Origin: Anaerocolumna xylanovorans DSM 12503
GTDB taxonomy: Bacteria; Bacillota; Clostridia; Lachnospirales; Lachnospiraceae
Assembly: GCF_900143645.1 (NCBI RefSeq)
Contig: NZ_FRFD01000007.1
Location: 62,001 to 126,000, forward strand
Direction of reading: 5' to 3'
DNA length: 64,000 nt
A model generated the notes under the pieces. The model ran no database searches. It worked only from the letters and a program-made list of their open reading frames with translations, and was not told the origin of the DNA. Shown piece by piece: positions 26,975 through 35,009 of this stretch. The translations under genes and the position numbers were made by a program. The first letter of the stretch is position 1. Every line of letters starts with the position of its first letter.

Positions 26975-28510
26975 CTAGAGCTGCTCCCAATATTTTTTAT
27001 CCATGCTGCGGTAACAGATTGCCTCGCTGATATGCCTTATACCTATGCATTCCTCTTCTTCCAGATCTGCAATGGTTCTTGCTACCTTTAATATCCTGTG
27101 ATAAGCCCTGGCGCTCAAATTAAGCCTGTTATAAGCCTCTTCCATGATTCTCTCCTCCTCTTTTCCAAGTCTGCAAAAAGAAGTCAGCATTTTCGAACTA
27201 AGCTCTGAATTGAATTGGATATTTTCATTCCGGTAACGGGCATACTGCATATTTCTTCCCCGTTTGATGCGCTCTCTGATGGAAGCAGAAGTTTCGTTCT
27301 TTCCCTGTTTATTTAATTCCTTATAGTCTGTCTGCGGCACTTCAATGCTGATGTCAATTCTATCCAGCAGCGGACGGCTGATTTTCCCAAGATAGTGCCT
27401 TACCTGGGAAGAGGAGCAGCGGCACTTACTTCTGTCAGGGTAATACCCGCAATTACAAGGGTTCATGGCAGCGCAGAGCATCAGGTTAGCCGGATACCGG
27501 TAAGTCCCGGTAAGCCTTGTTATGGTTATTTCATTTTCCTCTAAGGGCTGCCTTAGAATCTCAATCGTATTACGGTTGAATTCCGGAAATTCATCCAGAA
27601 ATAATACCCCCAGATGGGAAAGACTGATTTCTCCCGGCATCGGAAATCTTCCCCCTCCTGTTAAGGCTGTTGCAGTGATTGTGTGGTGTGGTGACCGAAA
27701 TGGCCTGTTTCGTATCAAAGACTGGTTATTATTTAAAAGACCAGAGACACTATATATTTTAGAAATTTCCAGACTTTCTTCAAAAGACAGTTCGGGAAGA
27801 ACTGTGGGTATCCTTCTTGCAAGCATGGTCTTCCCCGAACCGGGAGGACCGATTAACAGAATATTATGCATACCGCATGCAGCAATTTCTATAGCACGTT
27901 TCGCAAGCTCCTGCCCTAAGATATCAGAGAAATCAACCTCATAAGGTTCTTTCCCCTGTTTAAGCTCTTCTTTCTTTATCATGCAAGGCTCCAGAGGTAT
28001 TTTTTTGTTCAAAAACCCGGCCAGTTGGATTAAGTTCTCTGCGCCATATACCTCAATCCCCTGAACCACAGCCCCTTCCCTGACATTGGCAGCAGGAACA
28101 AAGCACCTTTTAAAGCCCTGCTCATATGCCATGTAGACAATTGGCAAAACACCGTTAACTTTTTTGATTTCTCCGCTTAAGCTTAACTCACCGATAAATA
28201 GGGAATCTTTTAGACTGTCCTCTGTCAAAAATCCCAGAGAAACAAGGACTGCAACTGCAATAGGCAAGTCAAACGCCGTACCTTCCTTGCGCATATCTGC
28301 CGGCGAAAGATTGATGGTTATCCGTTTTGCCGGCAAACGGTAACCAGAGTTTTTCAAAGAAATACGGACCCGTTCCCTGGCTTCCCGCACCTCCGATCCG
28401 AGGTATCCTACCAGGTCAAATACAGGCAGGCCGTCACTGATATCTGCTTCCACAGTGACGACCCTGCTCTCAATTCCATGAACAGCTCCGCTAAAGACTT
28501 TACTAAACAT
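26975..28510 (-). CDS. comM: ComM/YifB, magnesium chelatase-like AAA+ helicase
   Basis: 511 residues from MFSKVFSGAVHGIES, which has an AAAGGAAG site; an in-frame start 54 bases earlier lacks conservation. Domain order: Lon-protease-like N-terminal fold (with SGEIKKVNGVLPIVYMAYEQ near residue 110), AAA+ core with P-loop LLIGPPGSGKTMLARRIP (about 218-235) and Walker B VLFLDEFPEFNRN, and a C-terminal Mg-chelatase segment with RILKVARTIADLE. ComM promotes branch migration of donor DNA during transformation. Upstream is nrdR, downstream dprA. Confidence 0.95.
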   Translation of the reverse strand: MFSKVFSGAVHGIESRVVTVEADISDGLPVFDLVGYLGSEVREARERVRISLKNSGYRLPAKRITINLSPADMRKEGTAFDLPIAVAVLVSLGFLTEDSLKDSLFIGELSLSGEIKKVNGVLPIVYMAYEQGFKRCFVPAANVREGAVVQGIEVYGAENLIQLAGFLNKKIPLEPCMIKKEELKQGKEPYEVDFSDILGQELAKRAIEIAACGMHNILLIGPPGSGKTMLARRIPTVLPELSFEESLEISKIYSVSGLLNNNQSLIRNRPFRSPHHTITATALTGGGRFPMPGEISLSHLGVLFLDEFPEFNRNTIEILRQPLEENEITITRLTGTYRYPANLMLCAAMNPCNCGYYPDRSKCRCSSSQVRHYLGKISRPLLDRIDISIEVPQTDYKELNKQGKNETSASIRERIKRGRNMQYARYRNENIQFNSELSSKMLTSFCRLGKEEERIMEEAYNRLNLSARAYHRILKVARTIADLEEEECIGIRHISEAICYRSMDKKYWEQL

Positions 28511-28586
28511 TAACTTCCTTTCCCTGTCTCCGGAAAGAAGCACCATCCATGAAAAGTATAACAAAATATGGAAGGACTTACAAGCT

Positions 28587-29045
28587 TTATTTCTTCGTAT
28601 CCAATATCTTCTTCAGTTCATCCATAAAGGTATTAACATCCTTAAATTCCCTGTACACGGAAGCAAATCTCACATAGGCCACCGCATCCAGGTCTTTTAG
28701 CTTATCCATTAATATCTCGCCGATCACAGAGCTTTTTATTTCCTTTTCTTCCATATTAAATATGGCGGTTTCCACCTCATCAACCAGTGCTTTCATCTGG
28801 TCAACGGATATGGGCCTTTTATGGCAGGAACGAAAAACTCCCGCTTCGATTTTCGACCTGTCATAGGGCTCTCTGTTATTGTCTTTCTTAATTACAACCA
28901 ATGGGATGGCTTCAACCTTTTCATAGGTTGTAAAACGCTTGGAACATTCATCGCATTGCCTTCTTCTTCGAATGGAGCTTCCGTCATCCGCCGGTCTTGA
29001 GTCTATTACTCTTGTATTTTCATCACTGCAAAAAGGGCACCTCAT
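28587..29045 (-). CDS. nrdR: NrdR, ribonucleotide reductase repressor
   Basis: 152 residues. N-terminal zinc ribbon CPFC (3-6) with RVIDSRPADDGSSIRRRRQC then ECSKRFTTYEK, and an ATP-cone domain (VVIKKDNNREPYDRSKIEAG at about 50-69). NrdR senses dATP/ATP and represses nrd operons. No ribonucleotide reductase gene is in the window. It is the first gene of an nrdR-comM-dprA-topA string and has a strong promoter of its own. Confidence 0.98.
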   Translation of the reverse strand: MRCPFCSDENTRVIDSRPADDGSSIRRRRQCDECSKRFTTYEKVEAIPLVVIKKDNNREPYDRSKIEAGVFRSCHKRPISVDQMKALVDEVETAIFNMEEKEIKSSVIGEILMDKLKDLDAVAYVRFASVYREFKDVNTFMDELKKILDTKK

Positions 29046-29104
29046 ACTATATACCTTATCCTTCCCTCGAACATATTAAATAAATTATTAGTTATTTTAA
29101 GTTG

Positions 29105-29133
29105 ATTATATTGAAAGATATTCCTTCGGTCAA
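29105..29133 (-). promoter_or_regulatory. Promoter of nrdR
   Basis: On the minus strand TTGACC (29133-29128) and TATAAT (29110-29105) are separated by exactly 17 bases, one of the best sigma-A type promoters of the window. The start would be near 29098, about 53 bases before the nrdR ATG. No palindrome of the NrdR-box type was seen nearby. Confidence 0.8.
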
Positions 29134-29202
29134 GATATTTTATTGTTTCATGTTACATATATTTATTAATAATGGCATTTTAAGACATAGGGAGGCTATC
29201 TT

Positions 29203-29466
29203 ATGAGACTATGTGATCTAAAGCAAAAGGAAGTTATTAATTGCAGAGACGGAGAGAGACTTGGCTATGTCTGCGACCTGGATTTCGATGTTAACACAGG
29301 AATAATTACCCATATCATAGTTCCCGGTCCCTGTAAAATATGGGGCATTATAGGCAGGGACCAGGAATATATCATCAGCTATAATTGCATTAAGCAGATT
29401 GGAACGGATGTAATACTGGTGGATATCGAGGCAGAAAAGTTTTTGGTCAGATCACCCTATATCTGA
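29203..29466 (+). CDS. ylmC: YlmC/YmxH family PRC-barrel protein
   Basis: 87 residues, the only plus-strand gene of the window. The sequence MRLCDLKQKEVINCRDGERL followed by GYVCDLDFDVNTGIITHIIV matches the small YlmC/YmxH sporulation family with a PRC-barrel fold. Their function is unknown; in B. subtilis ylmC lies near sigE-sigG, and here it is also close to sigG. AGGGAGG lies 8 bases before the ATG. The gene ends 11 bp from the convergent lipoprotein gene, with no terminator between. Its promoter was not identified with certainty. Confidence 0.9.
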   Translation: MRLCDLKQKEVINCRDGERLGYVCDLDFDVNTGIITHIIVPGPCKIWGIIGRDQEYIISYNCIKQIGTDVILVDIEAEKFLVRSPYI

Positions 29467-29477
29467 AACAGTCCTTT

Positions 29478-30530
29478 TTAAGGTTTGCAGACACGGCAGG
29501 GCTCATATCCCTCTTCTTTTGCTTTTTTAAGTGAGACAGACCTGTAGTTGCCTTTTATATACTTACAATCCTTTCTATGATACTTATTTCCCTTCTCCGT
29601 AATATACACCAGCTCGTTACTCTTATCCGCTTTCTTATCTTTTATTTTACCCGTTGTTTTCACCGATATATTTTTGCCGTCACTGGTAATTACAATTGTT
29701 CCCTGCAAATCTGTACGGTAGGTTTGTATATCTTCCTCTTCAAGGCCGGCTAAGGTAGCATAGGCAGGATGCCCATAAGTGTTATTTTTCCCACAGGATA
29801 TCATCGCATAGGTCGGATCAACTGCTTTTAAGAATTCAGGACAGCTGCTGGTCAAGGAACCATGATGGTTTACCTTTAATACGTCCGCTTCAATATTTCT
29901 TCCGCTCAAGGCAAGGTCCTTTTCTGCCTTTTCTTCCAAATCTCCTGTAAAAAGAAAGGAAGTTTTTCCATTGACAAGCCGTATTCCCAGGGAGTAATTA
30001 TTGACATTGTCCCCATAGTCCTCCTTAGCGGGCGTAACAAAGGTAAAAGAAGCATTTCCTAGCCTGTATGTATCACCGGCAGAAGGATGGGTCATTTTTA
30101 TCTCTTTTCCAATTACCTGTAACAGGTTATCATATTCCTTGGAATTGTATGTAACATCGCTTAAAAATACTTCACCCGTCTTAAATGTTTGTATTACCTG
30201 GGCCAGGCCTCCGATATGGTCACTATGAGGATGCGTTCCGATTACGTATTTCAGCTCCTTTATATTCTCGGCTTTAATATCCGAAACAACCGTATCTCCT
30301 TTTTCTGCTTCGCCGGCATCAATTAACATAGCCTCACCCTGGGATTCAAGAAGGATAGAGTCCCCCTGTCCCACATCCAGATACATAACCTTTAAGATTC
30401 CGGTATCAATATCCGTATTGCTATTCATATCCTGTGCCGAGCACCCGGTGAAAGCCAGAAATATAACTAAAATAAAAGACAGCTTAAAGAACCATCTGAA
30501 TTTATAAAGCCTATTTTCTTTTTTCGTCAT
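29478..30530 (-). CDS. Lipoprotein with ComEC-like metallo-beta-lactamase domain
   Basis: 350 residues. A signal peptide ends in the lipobox LAFTGCSA (Cys about 30). The metallo-hydrolase domain starts LKVMYLDVGQGDSILLES (46-63) and has the metal motif GTHPHSDHIGG (98-108), SLGIRLVNGKTSFLFTGDLE and VNHHGSLTSS. The C-terminus (about 310-350) carries a Cys/His module, KYHRKDCKYIKG and EPCRVCKP, as in small zinc-binding tails. Such proteins look like the soluble part of ComEC and may act as a nuclease or hydrolase at the outer membrane face; the substrate is unknown. It follows the sigG terminator. Confidence 0.88.
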   Translation of the reverse strand: MTKKENRLYKFRWFFKLSFILVIFLAFTGCSAQDMNSNTDIDTGILKVMYLDVGQGDSILLESQGEAMLIDAGEAEKGDTVVSDIKAENIKELKYVIGTHPHSDHIGGLAQVIQTFKTGEVFLSDVTYNSKEYDNLLQVIGKEIKMTHPSAGDTYRLGNASFTFVTPAKEDYGDNVNNYSLGIRLVNGKTSFLFTGDLEEKAEKDLALSGRNIEADVLKVNHHGSLTSSCPEFLKAVDPTYAMISCGKNNTYGHPAYATLAGLEEEDIQTYRTDLQGTIVITSDGKNISVKTTGKIKDKKADKSNELVYITEKGNKYHRKDCKYIKGNYRSVSLKKAKEEGYEPCRVCKP

Positions 30531-30595
30531 TCTTCTTCATCCTTTTCTTATGGCAATCTTTTTATAGCTTACTAAAGGTAAAGAAAAAAAGCAAT

Positions 30596-30641
30596 ACAAA
30601 AAGCACCCTTACTATGCTAAAATCTAATAGTTCGGGTGCAT
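30596..30641 (-). terminator. Terminator of sigG
   Basis: GCACCC (minus, 30639-30634) pairs with GGGTGC (30608-30603), with a further inner ACTAT/ATAGT stem, and the minus strand runs into TTTTTG. It lies about 20 bases after the sigG stop and separates it from the lipoprotein gene. Confidence 0.8.
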
Positions 30642-30662
30642 CTGTGCTATGGTAAAATATAT

Positions 30663-31442
30663 CTATTGGCTTAAATAATTTTTCATGTTTTTCAGAGCAG
30701 ACTTTTCAAGCCTTGATACCTGCGCCTGGGAAATACAGATTTCCTTTGCAACCTCCATTTGGGTCTTCCCCTCATAAAAACGCAGTTTGATAATTCCTCT
30801 TTCTCTTTCAGACAATTTTGACAGAGCTTCCTTTAAGGCTATTTCTTCCACCCAGTTTTCTTCTTTGTTCTTTTTATCACTGACCTGGTCCATGATGTAG
30901 AGAGTATCGCCGCCTTCTGAATATACGGGTTCATACAAAGACACAGGGCTTTGTATTGCATCCAGGGCATACACAACATCCTCCTTGGATATTCCGATTT
31001 CCTCTGCTATCTCACAGACAGTGGGCTCCTTGTCATTTTTCTTAAGCAATGCTTCTTTTGTATAAATTGCTTTATAAGCAGTATCTCTTAATGATCTGCT
31101 TACCCTTATACTGTTATTATCTCTTAGATATCTTCTGATTTCCCCAATAATCATAGGTACTGCATAAGTGGAGAATTTCACATTCTGGGTAATATCAAAA
31201 TTATCAATTGCCTTCATAAGCCCAATACAGCCTATTTGAAATAAATCATCAACATTTTCATTACTGCCTGAAAACCTTTGGATTATACTAAGTACAAGAC
31301 GTAGATTTCCTTTTATATACAATTCCCTGGCCTCTTTATCTCCTTCTAAAATGCGTTTAAACAATTCTTCCTTTTCACTATTGTTCAGTAATGGCAATTT
31401 CGATGTATTTACACCACATATCTCTACCTTATAAAGAGCCAT
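30663..31442 (-). CDS. sigG: Sigma-G, late forespore sigma factor
   Basis: 259 residues. The N-terminus MALYKVEICGVNTSKLPLLN is the sigma-G start. Region 2 holds NLRLVLSIIQRF and DDLFQIGCIGLMKAIDNFD (about 66-84), and region 4.2 GKTQMEVAKEICISQAQVSR (about 225-244), followed by LEKSALKNM. Sigma-G directs late forespore genes. Placed directly after sigE in the conserved spoIIGA-sigE-sigG cluster. A 134 bp gap lies upstream; no convincing sigma-F or sigma-G promoter was found in it. An AGGAGG-like TTGGAGG site precedes the ATG. Confidence 0.97.
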   Translation of the reverse strand: MALYKVEICGVNTSKLPLLNNSEKEELFKRILEGDKEARELYIKGNLRLVLSIIQRFSGSNENVDDLFQIGCIGLMKAIDNFDITQNVKFSTYAVPMIIGEIRRYLRDNNSIRVSRSLRDTAYKAIYTKEALLKKNDKEPTVCEIAEEIGISKEDVVYALDAIQSPVSLYEPVYSEGGDTLYIMDQVSDKKNKEENWVEEIALKEALSKLSERERGIIKLRFYEGKTQMEVAKEICISQAQVSRLEKSALKNMKNYLSQ

Positions 31443-31576
31443 ATGAAAACCTCCAAATCATTTTTTCGTCATGTATCGGAGTGGCTGTAACCATTTCTTC
31501 CACTCATTGCATAAGTAAATGATTTACTATTCTGGTCATCTTTATACGGTAAAAATAGATGTAATAATTTCCTTTT

Positions 31577-32317
31577 TTATTCTAAGCGAAGCATTTCTTT
31601 TTTTAGCCTCTTTATTATTTTCTTTTCCAGCCTTGAAATGTAAGATTGGGATATTCCAAGAAGGTCCGCAACCTCTTTTTGAGTTCGTTCATTCCCATCT
31701 TCCGTGTTAATTCCAAACCTTAACTGGACGATAATCCGCTCTCTTTCGCTAAGCTTTGAAAGTGCTTTTCCAAGAAGCTTTCTATCAACTTCTTCCTCTA
31801 TATTCCGATAGATAACATCTTCTTCCGTGCCAAGAATGTCGGATAAAAGGAGCTCATTACCATCCCAATCCACGTTAAGAGGTTCGTCAATGGATACCTC
31901 AAGCTTCGTTTTATTATTACGCCTTAAATACATCAAAATTTCGTTTTCAATGCATCTGGAGGCATAGGTGGCAAGCTTTATATTCTTATCCGGATTATAG
32001 GTATTTATGGCCTTAATTAATCCGATTGTACCAATGGATATTAAGTCCTCTACACCAACACCTGTATTATCAAATTTTTTTGCTATGTATACAACCAGTC
32101 TGAGATTATGCTCCACTAATATTGATTTTGCTTCGGTATCATCCTCTGTGCCAAGCCTGGCTATCTCCTGTGCCTCCCTTACGGCATCAAGAGGTGCAGG
32201 AAGAACTTCTGCTCCGCCGATATAGTGGATCTCACCGCGCCCATTAAATAAAATACTCCTGAAATCAGGTATCAACCGAAAAGTAAACTTATTCGGAATA
32301 GTTATTTTTAACAGCAT
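31577..32317 (-). CDS. sigE: Pro-sigma-E, early mother cell sigma factor
   Basis: 246 residues from MLLKITIPNKFTFRLIPDFR, with a GGGAGGAAAGAGA site upstream. A longer in-frame start would read through a repeat element and is rejected. The pro-sequence is followed by EIHYIGGAEVLPAPL, matching the processing region cut by SpoIIGA. Region 2 contains NLRLVVYIAKKFDNTGVGVE then DLISIGTIGLIKAINTYNPD; region 4 contains TQKEVADLLGISQSYISRLE. Sigma-E starts the mother cell programme. It is cotranscribed with spoIIGA; two repeat elements lie between them. Confidence 0.97.
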   Translation of the reverse strand: MLLKITIPNKFTFRLIPDFRSILFNGRGEIHYIGGAEVLPAPLDAVREAQEIARLGTEDDTEAKSILVEHNLRLVVYIAKKFDNTGVGVEDLISIGTIGLIKAINTYNPDKNIKLATYASRCIENEILMYLRRNNKTKLEVSIDEPLNVDWDGNELLLSDILGTEEDVIYRNIEEEVDRKLLGKALSKLSERERIIVQLRFGINTEDGNERTQKEVADLLGISQSYISRLEKKIIKRLKKEMLRLE

Positions 32318-32355
32318 TAATCTCTTTCCTCCCTTTCCATTACATAATACTCCAT

Positions 32356-32440
32356 GCATATCGCAAGTTTGCCAGTAGATTGCTTGCAATCTACACGATA
32401 CTGCCTGAATAAAAAGTGAAAATTTTTATAATTTTCACAT
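32356..32440. repeat. Two-hairpin intergenic element, copy B1 (spoIIGA-sigE)
   Basis: Outer stem TATCG/CGATA (32359-32363 and 32396-32400) encloses an extra nested hairpin GTAGATTGC/GCAATCTAC (32375-32383 with 32386-32394), apparently an insertion relative to copy B2. The second hairpin is GTGAAAAT/ATTTTCAC (32416-32423 with 32431-32438). It lies 40 bases before the sigE start. Confidence 0.75.
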
Positions 32441-32449
32441 AACCCTCTT

Positions 32450-32517
32450 GCATATCGCAAGTTTGCTTGCGATACTGCCCAAATAAAAAGTGAAAATTTT
32501 TTATAATTTTCACATAA
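32450..32517. repeat. Two-hairpin intergenic element, copy B2 (spoIIGA-sigE)
   Basis: First hairpin TATCGCAAG/CTTGCGATA (32453-32461 with 32466-32474), second hairpin GTGAAAAT/ATTTTCAC (32490-32497 with 32506-32513). Directly follows copy B1 in tandem. The TGA stop of spoIIGA (32512-32510) lies inside the second stem, at the same place as in copy A with dprA. Confidence 0.78.
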
Positions 32518-33409
32518 CCTCCTTATGTAAAATGATTTGATAATCCTTACGGACGGATAGCTTCCTTCTGCTGACAGCAGTCAGAACTTTCTCCCTGACA
32601 GTTTCTTCCTCCCCTTCCCACAGGACAACTTTATCCAATTCGAAAGCTGGTAAAATTCCACTTTTTCCAACTGAATGAAAAGGGATCAGCCGTATGGGCA
32701 AAATCTCTCCTGCCGCTTCCTTCCACTCCAGGAAATCCCCCGAGGAGCAGCCTTCTTCAAAATTATCAAGCAGTTTTTGCAACATAGTATTCTCCGAATT
32801 CGTCAATAAGGGTTCAATCACTGTATATTCTGTTACTATAACCGGTTTTCCAAGATAAGGATCCCTTAAGCAATTGCCGGTATCCATAAAGCCAACTGCT
32901 CTGACCACCTTTTCACGAAATACAAGTTCTGCCGGATATAGCTCCGACTCCTTATACCGAAGTTTTTTTAGAAAACCCGCAAAAATAAGCATTCCCGCTG
33001 TTCCTGATACAAAAGCCAATAACAGATACAGGCGGCTGTTATCTGCAAGATATAAGCCAAATCCGGTATAATAATAAAGACCGTTCAGCAGACCTCCCAA
33101 AAAGAAGGTTGAAATGTAAAGTAACACCACTGCTTTGATTCGCTCTCTCCATGATTTTCTGCTAAAAGTAATCCTTACCATGAGATAACTTAGTAAAAAA
33201 TAGGCCAATAAAAACCGTAACAGGCGGTTTATATCCGGTGTTACCGCAAACAGGCAGGCGCCGGCCGCACCCACACCAGCTCCCAGGCATATCCTTAAAT
33301 GAGAGCTCTCATACTTTAATATTCTTTTGACCGTGGCCAAAAGAATAAAATCCATAATGAAATTTATGATAAAAATCACATCAACATAAACTTCTAAATA
33401 CAAAGCCAC
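32510..33409 (-). CDS. spoIIGA: SpoIIGA, pro-sigma-E processing protease
   Basis: 299 residues. Five membrane segments in the first half (for example VDVIFIINFIMDFILLATV) and an aspartic protease-like domain with VGFMDTGNC, Asp about 176, and a SVGKSGILPAFELDKVVLW segment near residue 247. SpoIIGA cleaves pro-sigma-E in response to a signal from the forespore. The start is GTG; a TTG two codons later is better spaced from the GAGGGG site and could be the true start. It precedes sigE, as in all known spoIIG operons, and has a spoIIG-type promoter. Confidence 0.94.
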   Translation of the reverse strand: MALYLEVYVDVIFIINFIMDFILLATVKRILKYESSHLRICLGAGVGAAGACLFAVTPDINRLLRFLLAYFLLSYLMVRITFSRKSWRERIKAVVLLYISTFFLGGLLNGLYYYTGFGLYLADNSRLYLLLAFVSGTAGMLIFAGFLKKLRYKESELYPAELVFREKVVRAVGFMDTGNCLRDPYLGKPVIVTEYTVIEPLLTNSENTMLQKLLDNFEEGCSSGDFLEWKEAAGEILPIRLIPFHSVGKSGILPAFELDKVVLWEGEEETVREKVLTAVSRRKLSVRKDYQIILHKEVM

Positions 33410-33436
33410 CCCCTCATTTCACTTATAATAGAATCT

Positions 33437-33469
33437 ATTATAGCTGTTCTCTTCTGTTATTTTTGTCAA
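33437..33469 (-). promoter_or_regulatory. spoIIG-type promoter with 21 bp spacer and Spo0A-like box
   Basis: On the minus strand a perfect TTGACA (33469-33464) and a perfect TATAAT (33442-33437) are separated by 21 bases instead of 17. The -35 is embedded in TTTGACA, one mismatch from the inverted Spo0A box TTCGACA. The B. subtilis spoIIG promoter is known for a 22 bp spacer and Spo0A binding at this place. The start would be near 33430, about 20 bases before spoIIGA. Confidence 0.7.
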
Positions 33470-33591
33470 ATACTGGTATTTAAACTTAAGTTTTCATTTA
33501 CCTTCACTTACAATATACCCGCCTATTCAACGATATAATCAGGTTTCCTGTTAGAATATTAACCAATATGTAAATATATGGTAACTAATGG

Positions 33592-33634
33592 TTAAAAAAA
33601 GACCTGTATCAGGTTTTAAGGCCTGATACAGGCT
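33592..33634 (-). terminator. Terminator of ftsZ
   Basis: A perfect 11 bp stem CCTGTATCAGG/CCTGATACAGG (33603-33613 with 33622-33632), loop 8 bases, followed on the minus strand by TCTTTTTTTAACC. It separates ftsZ from the sporulation operon. Confidence 0.9.
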
Positions 33635-33657
33635 GTTAATCAGCATTTTTATTTTTC

Positions 33658-34857
33658 TTATTTATGGTTGCGGTTCTTTTGCAAAAATTCCGGTATTTTA
33701 ATACTTCCGGCATCATTATTTTCTCTGGTAGTGTTATGTGAAAGGCTGCTGCCATAGGAGGGATTTACATTCGTATTTGTTGCTGCCACCTGGGATTGTG
33801 CTTTCTCATAAGGAGACACCGGCTGGCTGTTAAACTTATAATCCGGTCTGCTCGTGGGCTGCTTTAGGAAGCTGGGTCCCTTTGCCTCAATTCTGCCGGT
33901 ATTAGCTGCTCCTTCCAGTCCTGTCGCTATTACCGTAATGGTAACATAGTCAGGTGCAGTTTCATCGTACATGGCACCAAAGATAATATTAGCAGCTTCA
34001 CCTGCCAGTTCCTGAACCATCGTTGCCGCTTCATTTGCCTCAATAAGGCTGATGTCACCGGATATATTGATAATAACATGGGATGCTCCCTGTATGGTTG
34101 TCTCAAGAAGGGGACTGGTAATCGCCTGATTCACAGCGCTGATACATTTGTCATCACCCTTTCCTATACCGATACCGATGTGGGCAACACCCTTGTCCTT
34201 CATAACAGTCTGAACGTCCGCAAAATCCAGGTTAATAAGTCCCGGCACATTGATTAAGTCTGTTATACCCTGGACACCCTGCTGTAATACTTCATCCGCT
34301 TTCTTTAAAGCATCCGGCATAGTAGTACGCCTGTCCACAATTTCTAAAAGTTTATCATTCGGAATTACAATTAAAGTATCCACATGTTCTTTTAAGCGCT
34401 CAATTCCTGAAAGAGCATTGTTCATGCGGGCTTTTGCTTCGAATTTGAAGGGTTTCGTCACAATACCTACTGTAAGTATTCCCATATCCTTTGCTATCTG
34501 TGCCACTACGGGAGCCGCTCCTGTTCCTGTTCCGCCGCCCATACCGCAGGTTACAAATACCATGTCAGCACCTTTTATTATCTCTATGAGTTCTTCCTTG
34601 CTCTCTTCCGCAGCCTGGGCTCCAATCTCCGGCTGTGCCCCTGCACCAAGGCCCTTTGTCAGCTTTTCACCAATTTGAACGCACTGAGGTGCCTTACAGT
34701 TCTTTAAATGCTGCTTGTCCGTGTTTACGCAAATAAATTCAACTCCAATAATATTTTGTTCAATCATTCTATTTACAGCATTATTTCCTGCACCTCCTAC
34801 TCCGATTACTAGTATTTTTGCAGTAGATTCTGCTTCACTCGTTCTTATTTCAAGCAA
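33658..34857 (-). CDS. ftsZ: FtsZ, tubulin-like cell division protein (TTG start)
   Basis: 399 residues from a TTG codon that lies 7 bases after the perfect site AAGGAGG. A GTG eight codons upstream would put that ribosome site inside the protein, so TTG is preferred. The GTPase has ILVIGVGGAGNNAVNRM near the start, the tubulin signature GGGTGTGAAPVVA and NPDKLLEIVDRR-type loops; the C-terminal peptide is IKIPEFLQKNRNHK, which binds partners such as SepF or FtsA. It has its own promoter and terminator. FtsA is not next to it. Confidence 0.97.
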   Translation of the reverse strand: MLEIRTSEAESTAKILVIGVGGAGNNAVNRMIEQNIIGVEFICVNTDKQHLKNCKAPQCVQIGEKLTKGLGAGAQPEIGAQAAEESKEELIEIIKGADMVFVTCGMGGGTGTGAAPVVAQIAKDMGILTVGIVTKPFKFEAKARMNNALSGIERLKEHVDTLIVIPNDKLLEIVDRRTTMPDALKKADEVLQQGVQGITDLINVPGLINLDFADVQTVMKDKGVAHIGIGIGKGDDKCISAVNQAITSPLLETTIQGASHVIINISGDISLIEANEAATMVQELAGEAANIIFGAMYDETAPDYVTITVIATGLEGAANTGRIEAKGPSFLKQPTSRPDYKFNSQPVSPYEKAQSQVAATNTNVNPSYGSSLSHNTTRENNDAGSIKIPEFLQKNRNHK

Positions 34858-34895
34858 GGTACTTCCTCCTTCACTATACACCTAAAATTATATTA

Positions 34896-34924
34896 ATTAT
34901 ATACGATTGTGCCAACATATTCAA
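34896..34924 (-). promoter_or_regulatory. Promoter of ftsZ
   Basis: On the minus strand TTGAAT (34924-34919), 17 bases, TATAAT (34901-34896). The start would be near 34889, giving a leader of about 32 bases that holds the AAGGAGG site. It allows ftsZ to be expressed independently of the dcw operon. Confidence 0.7.
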
Positions 34925-35009
34925 TATTGCTGTTCTAGTAATATTAGGCTAGATATTCTAATAAATATCATATCTTTAATCCAGCAAATAATCAACCTTT
35001 TTTTGCGTT

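Noticed and set aside
29130..29175. Possible sporulation promoter before the ylmC-like gene
   Set aside because: CATATATT and CATGTTA look like sigma-E/sigma-G -10 elements but no -35 stands at the right distance.
31443..31576. Possible sigma-F/sigma-G promoter before sigG
   Set aside because: A GTATA word and GTAAATCAT occur at plausible spacing, but the -10 match is too poor to list.
32318..32389. Longer N-terminus for sigE
   Set aside because: The extra codons read through a repeat element; the internal ATG has a clear ribosome site and the family start.
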